DNA from: Pseudocitrobacter vendiensis
GTDB taxonomy: Bacteria; Pseudomonadota; Gammaproteobacteria; Enterobacterales; Enterobacteriaceae
Direction: 5' to 3'
DNA length: 64,000 nt
Assembly (NCBI RefSeq): GCF_943590815.1
Contig: NZ_CALSBS010000014.1
Location: 1-64,000 of the forward strand
Part shown: in pieces, positions 59,478 to 64,000 of the stretch
Position numbering within the stretch: the stretch's first letter is position 1
Layout: each line of letters begins with the position of its first letter
Program-made: the position numbers and the translations under genes
Notes under the pieces: generated by a model
Seen by the model: only the letters and a program-made list of their open reading frames with translations
Databases searched by the model: none
What the model was told of the DNA's origin: nothing

Positions 59478-60473
59478 ATGGAGCTGCTCTGCCCTGCCGG
59501 AAATCTCCCGGCGCTGAAGGCGGCCATCGAAAACGGCGCCGATGCTGTCTATATCGGGCTGAAAGATGACACCAACGCCCGCCATTTTGCCGGCCTGAAT
59601 TTTACCGAGAAAAAACTGCAGGAAGCCGTCAGCTTTGTGCACCAGCATAAGCGCAAGCTTCACATCGCCATTAACACCTTTGCACACCCGGACGGTTACG
59701 TTCGCTGGCAACGCGCGGTAGACATGGCTGCACAGCTTGGCGCAGATGCGCTGATCCTGGCCGATATCGCCATGCTGGAGTACGCGGCAGACCGCTACCC
59801 GCATATTGAGCGCCACGTCTCCGTTCAGGCTTCCGCTACTAATGAAGAGGCGATTCGCTTCTATCATCGTAATTTCGATGTCGCTCGCGTGGTACTGCCG
59901 CGTGTACTGTCAATCCATCAGGTGAAACAGCTGGCGCGCGTCACCCCCGTTCCGCTGGAAGTGTTCGCCTTCGGAAGCCTGTGCATCATGGCGGAAGGCC
60001 GTTGCTATCTGTCGTCCTACCTGACCGGTGAATCACCAAATACCGTCGGCGCGTGTTCTCCGGCGCGCTATGTACGCTGGCAGCAAACGCCGCAGGGGCT
60101 GGAATCACGCCTGAATGAAGTGTTGATTGACCGCTACCAGGACGGCGAGAACGCCGGGTATCCAACGCTGTGTAAAGGGCGTTATCTGGTCGATGGCGAG
60201 CGCTATCACGCGCTGGAAGAACCGACCAGCCTGAATACGCTGGAACTGCTGCCGGAACTGCTGGCCGCCAATATCGCGTCAGTGAAAATCGAAGGTCGCC
60301 AGCGTAGCCCGGCCTATGTCAGCCAGGTCGCAAAAGTATGGCGTCAGGCCATCGATCGCTGCATCGCGGACCCGCAAAACTTTGTGCCGCAGGCGGCATG
60401 GATGGACACCCTTGGTTCAATGTCCGAAGGCACACAAACCACGCTTGGCGCGTACCACCGCAAATGGCAGTAG
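59478..60473 (+). CDS. ubiU: U32 peptidase-like UbiU, anaerobic ubiquinone hydroxylation
   Basis: Iron-sulfur protein of the U32 family (formerly YhbU), 331 aa. With UbiV it performs oxygen-independent hydroxylation in ubiquinone biosynthesis, using prephenate as hydroxyl donor. The four [4Fe-4S] ligands are Cys169, Cys176, Cys193 and Cys232, exactly the E. coli spacing (GSLCIMAEGRC, VGACSPARY, TLCKGRYL). N-terminal MELLCPAGNLPALKAAIENG is the U32 signature. It lies 8 bp before ubiV. Confidence 0.96.
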   Translation: MELLCPAGNLPALKAAIENGADAVYIGLKDDTNARHFAGLNFTEKKLQEAVSFVHQHKRKLHIAINTFAHPDGYVRWQRAVDMAAQLGADALILADIAMLEYAADRYPHIERHVSVQASATNEEAIRFYHRNFDVARVVLPRVLSIHQVKQLARVTPVPLEVFAFGSLCIMAEGRCYLSSYLTGESPNTVGACSPARYVRWQQTPQGLESRLNEVLIDRYQDGENAGYPTLCKGRYLVDGERYHALEEPTSLNTLELLPELLAANIASVKIEGRQRSPAYVSQVAKVWRQAIDRCIADPQNFVPQAAWMDTLGSMSEGTQTTLGAYHRKWQ

Positions 60474-60481
60474 GAAAGACC

Positions 60482-61360
60482 ATGAAATATTCATTAGGGC
60501 CGGTGCTGTACTACTGGCCAAAAGAGACGCTGGAGGATTTCTACCAGCAGGCCGCCACCAGCAGTGCTGATATTATTTATCTGGGCGAAGCGGTATGCAG
60601 CAAGCGTCGCGCCACCAAAGTGGGCGACTGGCTGGATATGGCGAAATCGCTGGCGGGCAGCGGCAAGCAAATTGTGCTATCCACGCTGGCGCTGGTGCAG
60701 GCCTCTTCTGAACTGGGCGAGCTGAAGCGTTACGTTGAAAACGGCGACTTCCTGCTGGAAGCGAGCGATCTCGGCGTGGTGAATATGTGCGCCGACCGCA
60801 AATTGCCGTTCGTCGCCGGGCATGCGCTGAACTGCTATAACGCAGTAACGCTTCGTCTGCTGGCGAAACAGGGCATGATGCGCTGGTGTATGCCAGTCGA
60901 GCTGTCTCGCGACTGGCTGGCGAATCTGCTGACGCAGTGTGAAGAGCTGGGCATCCGCAATCAGTTTGAGGTGGAAGTTCTGAGCTACGGCCATCTGCCG
61001 CTGGCCTACTCCGCACGCTGCTTTACCGCGCGTTCGGAAGATAGGCCAAAAGATGAATGCGAAACCTGCTGCATTAAATACCCGAATGGGCGCAGTATGC
61101 TGTCGCAGGAAAACCAGCAGGTCTTCGTGCTCAACGGCATTCAGACCATGAGCGGTTATGTCTACAACCTGGGTAATGAGCTGGCATCAATGCAGGGGCT
61201 GGTGGATATCGTGCGTCTGTCGCCGCTGGGCACCGAGACGTTCGACATGCTGGATGCCTTCCGCGCCAACGAAAATGGCCAGGCACCACTGAACCTCACC
61301 GCCAACAGCGACTGTAACGGTTACTGGAAACGTCTGGCGGGTCTGGAGCTACAGGCGTAA
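60482..61360 (+). CDS. ubiV: U32 peptidase-like UbiV, partner of UbiU
   Basis: Iron-sulfur U32-family partner of UbiU (formerly YhbV), 292 aa. Cluster cysteines: Cys39 (YLGEAVCSKRR) and the C-terminal set in SARCFTARSED and ECETCCIKYP. The ATG at 60482 follows AGGAAAGACC and starts MKYSLGPVLYYWPKE; a long open frame upstream overlaps ubiU and is not real. It forms a tight two-gene unit with ubiU, divergent from ubiT. Confidence 0.95.
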   Translation: MKYSLGPVLYYWPKETLEDFYQQAATSSADIIYLGEAVCSKRRATKVGDWLDMAKSLAGSGKQIVLSTLALVQASSELGELKRYVENGDFLLEASDLGVVNMCADRKLPFVAGHALNCYNAVTLRLLAKQGMMRWCMPVELSRDWLANLLTQCEELGIRNQFEVEVLSYGHLPLAYSARCFTARSEDRPKDECETCCIKYPNGRSMLSQENQQVFVLNGIQTMSGYVYNLGNELASMQGLVDIVRLSPLGTETFDMLDAFRANENGQAPLNLTANSDCNGYWKRLAGLELQA

Positions 61361-61365
61361 CCTTT

Positions 61366-61447
61366 CGCCGGATGGCGGCATAAATGCCTTATCCGGCCTA
61401 CAAATATATTGTCGCGTAGGCCTGATAAGCGTAGCGCCATCAGGCAT
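61366..61447. repeat. REP pair between ubiV and yhbW
   Basis: CGCCGGATGGCGGCATAAAT followed by GCCTTATCCGGCCTAC (61366-61401), then the second type GCGTAGGCCTGATAAGCGT and AGCGCCATCAGGCA (about 61414-61446). It starts six bases after the ubiV stop codon. Confidence 0.92.
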
Positions 61448-61547
61448 TTTACCTGCGCCACCTACCGTATAAAGCTCACTTTGTTAACAACATTCACTAC
61501 TCTTTAATGCAGTATGAAATGTTCAGCAGCTAACAAAGTGAGCCTTT

Positions 61548-62555
61548 ATGACTGACAAAACCGTTGCATACTCGGTGCTCGATCTCGCGCCGATCCCACA
61601 AGGTTTGCAGGCCAAAGACGCCTTCGACCGTTCCCTCGATCTCGCAAAGCTCGCCGAAAAGCGTGGCTATCATCGCTACTGGTTAGCGGAACACCACAAC
61701 ATGACCGGCATCGCCAGCGCGGCAACGTCGGTACTGATTGGCTATCTGGCGGCGAATACCACCACCCTGCATCTCGGTTCCGGCGGCGTGATGCTGCCGA
61801 ACCACTCTCCACTGGTCATTGCCGAACAGTTTGGCACGCTTAATACGTTGTACCCTGGTCGTATTGATTTAGGGCTGGGCCGCGCGCCAGGCAGCGACCA
61901 GCGCACCATGATGGCACTGCGTCGTCATATGAGCGGCGATGTGGATAACTTCCCACGCGATGTTGCGGAGCTGGTTGACTGGTTTGATGCCCGCGATCCC
62001 AATCCACACGTGCGCCCGGTTCCCGGCTACGGCGAAAAAATCCCGGTTTGGCTGCTGGGTTCGAGCCTCTATAGCGCGCAGCTTGCCGCACAGTTAGGTC
62101 TGCCGTTCGCGTTTGCCTCGCACTTCGCACCGGATATGCTGTTCCAGGCACTGCACCTTTACCGCACCAACTTCAAACCTTCCGCGCGGCTGGAACAACC
62201 GTACGCGATGGTGTGTATCAATATCATCGCCGCCGACAGCAATCGCGACGCGGAATTCCTGTTCACCTCCATGCAGCAGGCGTTTGTGAAACTGCGCCGT
62301 GGCGAAACCGGGCAACTACCACCGCCGATTCAAAACATGGATCAGTTCTGGTCGCCGTCCGAGCAGTATGGCGTACAGCAGGCGCTGAGTATGTCGCTGG
62401 TTGGAGATAAAGCGAAAGTGCGTCACGGGCTCGAGTCAATTCTGCGTGAAACCGACGCGGATGAAATTATGGTTAACGGGCAGATTTTTGATAGCGAGGC
62501 ACGTCTGCATTCGTTCGGGCTGGCGATGGATGTGAAGGAAGAGTTGTTGGGGTAA
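61548..62555 (+). CDS. yhbW: luciferase-like flavin monooxygenase YhbW
   Basis: Bacterial-luciferase-like (LLM) flavin-dependent oxidoreductase of 335 aa, the E. coli length. N-terminal [20 protein letters not shown] is followed by [20 protein letters not shown] (with the His-His pair typical of these TIM barrels) and [14 protein letters not shown]. Substrate unknown; it probably uses reduced FMN supplied by another enzyme. Its name is based on sequence similarity. It is followed by an extragenic palindromic repeat before the convergent mtr. Confidence 0.92.
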   Translation: MTDKTVAYSVLDLAPIPQGLQAKDAFDRSLDLAKLAEKRGYHRYWLAEHHNMTGIASAATSVLIGYLAANTTTLHLGSGGVMLPNHSPLVIAEQFGTLNTLYPGRIDLGLGRAPGSDQRTMMALRRHMSGDVDNFPRDVAELVDWFDARDPNPHVRPVPGYGEKIPVWLLGSSLYSAQLAAQLGLPFAFASHFAPDMLFQALHLYRTNFKPSARLEQPYAMVCINIIAADSNRDAEFLFTSMQQAFVKLRRGETGQLPPPIQNMDQFWSPSEQYGVQQALSMSLVGDKAKVRHGLESILRETDADEIMVNGQIFDSEARLHSFGLAMDVKEELLG

Positions 62556-62570
62556 GTACGGTTTGTGTGC

Positions 62571-62622
62571 CCCTCACTCCGGGCAGTCCCCTCTCCCTGT
62601 GGGAGAGGGTTAGGGTGAGGGC
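62571..62622. repeat. extragenic palindromic repeat between yhbW and mtr
   Basis: Nested inverted repeat: outer CCCTCAC (62571-62577) with GTGAGGG (62615-62621), inner CCCTCTCCC (62589-62597) with GGGAGAGGG (62601-62609) around a TGT loop. This CTCTCCC...GGGAGAGGGTTAGGGTGAGGG type occurs between genes in many enterobacteria. Here it separates convergent genes and may end both transcripts. A right-half copy lies at 1-24. Confidence 0.85.
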
Positions 62623-62636
62623 ATCAGGCCGCACAA

Positions 62637-63881
62637 TTACTGATAAACCGGCAACAAATTAAAGCTCGACAGAATGTGCACCAGCGCATTGCCGATACCG
62701 AAGACCAGAATCAGCGCAATCATCGGCTTGCCGCCCCAGACGCGGAATTTCGGGCTGCCGAAGCGTTTGCGCGATGCGCGGGCCAAAAGAGCGGGTACAA
62801 TCGCCGCCCAGATGGTTGCCGCCAGCCCGGCATAGCCAATGGCATGCAGGAAGCCGTTCGGCCACAGTACGCCGCCCACGATCGGTGGTGCGAAGGTCAG
62901 CAGCGCCGTTTTGAAACGGCCCATCGCGCTATCGTCAAAGCCAAACAGATCGGCCAGGTAATCGAACAGACCCAGCGTTACGCCCAGGAATGAACTCGCT
63001 ACCGCGAAGTTAGAAAACACCACCAGCAACAGGTCCAGACTACGGCTGTTCAGCACGCCGCTCAGCGCTTGTACCAGCACGTCAATGTTCCCGCCTTTCT
63101 CAGCAATGCCGATAAATTCCGGACGCGGGATGTTACCCATCGTTCCCAGCAACCAGATGGTGTAAAGCCCCAGCGCCAGCAGCGTACCGTAAACCAGGCA
63201 TTTCACGATGGTCTTAGGATCTTTACCGTAATACTTCATCAGGCTTGGCACGTTGCCGTGATAGCCAAAGGAGGCCAGGCAGAACGGTAACGTCATCAGC
63301 AGATACGGGGTGTAAGAGGCATTACTTTCTGCGACGTTAAACAGCGTTGTCGGCTCCACATGCCCCAGCAAACTACCAAACGTCAGGAAGAAGGTGATGA
63401 CTTTCGCGCCCAGTACGATAGCCGTCATGCGGCTGACCGCTTTGGTACTCATCCAGACAATAAAGGCCACCAGTAATGCGAAGGTAAAGCCCCCCACGCG
63501 TGCCGGTACGTTTAGCGACATCTCTGCAAACGTATGATGCAGAATAGAGCCGCTCGCAGAGATATAGGCGTAGGTCAGAATATAAAGAACAAAGGCAATC
63601 GAGATGCCGTTGACGATATTCCAGCCTTTGCCAAGGAGATCTTTGGTCAACGTGTCGAAGCTCGCGCCGATGCGGTAGTTGAGGTTCGCTTCGAGGATCA
63701 TCAGCCCGGAATGCAGCATGCAGAACCAGGTGAAAAGCAGCGCCGCCAGCGACCAGAAGAACCAGCTACCGGCCATCACCACCGGCAGCGAGAACATGCC
63801 CGCACCAATAATGGTCCCGCCGATGATCACTACGCCACCAAAAAGTGACGGTCGTGAAGCTGTAGTGGTAAGTGTCGCCAT
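62637..63881 (-). CDS. mtr: tryptophan-specific H+ symporter Mtr
   Basis: High-affinity L-tryptophan (and indole) importer, 414 aa as in E. coli, HAAAP/aromatic amino acid permease family with TnaB and TyrP. Eleven hydrophobic segments are visible; the first contains [20 protein letters not shown]. Conserved [20 protein letters not shown] lies in the middle. The start at [10 protein letters not shown] is preferred over an ATG eight codons upstream. Its promoter region holds a TrpR-like operator. In E. coli TrpR represses and TyrR activates it. Confidence 0.96.
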   Translation of the reverse strand: MATLTTTASRPSLFGGVVIIGGTIIGAGMFSLPVVMAGSWFFWSLAALLFTWFCMLHSGLMILEANLNYRIGASFDTLTKDLLGKGWNIVNGISIAFVLYILTYAYISASGSILHHTFAEMSLNVPARVGGFTFALLVAFIVWMSTKAVSRMTAIVLGAKVITFFLTFGSLLGHVEPTTLFNVAESNASYTPYLLMTLPFCLASFGYHGNVPSLMKYYGKDPKTIVKCLVYGTLLALGLYTIWLLGTMGNIPRPEFIGIAEKGGNIDVLVQALSGVLNSRSLDLLLVVFSNFAVASSFLGVTLGLFDYLADLFGFDDSAMGRFKTALLTFAPPIVGGVLWPNGFLHAIGYAGLAATIWAAIVPALLARASRKRFGSPKFRVWGGKPMIALILVFGIGNALVHILSSFNLLPVYQ

Positions 63882-63933
63882 TTGCCGATATCTCCAGTGA
63901 ATCATTCTTTGCTATACGTTAGCATGGCGCTAA

Positions 63934-63953
63934 TGTACCAGTACACGAGTACA
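63934..63953. promoter_or_regulatory. candidate TrpR operator of mtr
   Basis: On the minus strand GTACTCGTGTACTGGTAC, closely matching the TrpR operator pattern (GTACTAGTTAACTAGTAC) in both half-sites. It is about 55-70 bases upstream of the mtr start, in the promoter, as in E. coli. Confidence 0.75.
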
Positions 63954-63961
63954 AAAGGAAT

Positions 63962-63988
63962 AAAAAAAACCCCGATTTCGCAACCGGG
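63962..63988 (-). terminator. terminator of the gene upstream of mtr (deaD side)
   Basis: Read on the minus strand: CCCCGGTT, loop, AATCGGGG then eight Ts (63962-63969). It would end a minus-strand gene lying beyond the right edge; deaD is there in E. coli. Confidence 0.8.
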
Positions 63989-64000
63989 GCTGTATATTTT

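Noticed and set aside
60338-60481. Extended N-terminus for ubiV within ubiU
   Set aside because: It overlaps conserved ubiU codons, and MKYSLGPV at 60482 has its own ribosome-binding site.

Overview
This 64 kb window is chromosomal DNA of a member of the Enterobacteriaceae close to Escherichia, Salmonella and Citrobacter. Nearly every gene has a recognisable Escherichia coli counterpart in the same order, from rlmG (ygjO) to mtr. The proteins diverge clearly from E. coli K-12, several K-12 accessory genes are missing (tdcR-yhaB-yhaC, prlF-yhaV, yraHIJK, yraQ), and E. coli-type REP elements are present. Citrobacter is my best guess for the genus, by inference only. About 67 protein genes, one structural RNA (rnpB) and a dense set of regulatory elements can be supported. 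There are no tRNA or 16S/23S/5S rRNA genes, no CRISPR array and no recognisable insertion sequence or prophage.

Layout. 0-7 kb: rlmG, ygjP, ygjQ, ygjR, then alx behind a yybP-ykoY type manganese riboswitch, sstT and ygjV. 7-12.6 kb: hexuronate catabolism (uxaCA, exuT, exuR) around a shared control region with candidate CRP and ExuR sites. 12.9-20.6 kb: envelope and stress genes (yqjA-mzrA, yqjCDEK, yqjF, yqjG, yhaH, yhaJ, yhaK, yhaL), interrupted between yqjK and yqjF by an Rpn-family nuclease gene. 20.7-32.5 kb: amino-acid catabolism on the minus strand: cysteine uptake and desulfidation (cyuPA), then the anaerobic threonine/serine operon tdcABCDEFG. 33.2-39.9 kb: rnpB and the galactarate/glucarate genes garPLRK and garD. 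40.1-51.5 kb: the complete N-acetylgalactosamine/galactosamine cluster agaR, agaZVWEFA, agaS-kbaY-agaBCDI. 51.6-63.9 kb: housekeeping and envelope genes (rsmI, lpoA, yraN, diaA, dolP, yraR, yhbO, yhbP, yhbQ, yhbS), the oxygen-independent ubiquinone genes ubiT and ubiUV, then yhbW and mtr.

How it works together. Much of the window serves a gut lifestyle: pectin-derived hexuronates, sugar diacids, mucin amino sugars and anaerobic threonine, serine and cysteine breakdown feed pyruvate, acetyl-CoA, propionate and triose phosphates, mostly under cAMP-CRP-type control. The aga cluster looks intact (full-length agaW and agaA), unlike the deleted version in E. coli K-12, so both GalNAc and galactosamine use are predicted.

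The most unusual element is the Rpn nuclease gene. It keeps the PD-(D/E)XK catalytic residues and has a strong internal ribosome-binding site and ATG in frame near its 3' end. This is the gene-within-gene arrangement known for Rpn toxins and their intragenic antitoxins. The internal product carries a perfect run of glycines every fourth residue, encoded by a 12-bp periodic repeat. Other points of interest are dense AgaR operator arrays, the -35 box of rnpB lying across the garK stop codon, a 690-bp gene-free AT-rich interval where E. coli carries tdcR-yhaB-yhaC, and an uncharacterised half-site array between garP and garD.
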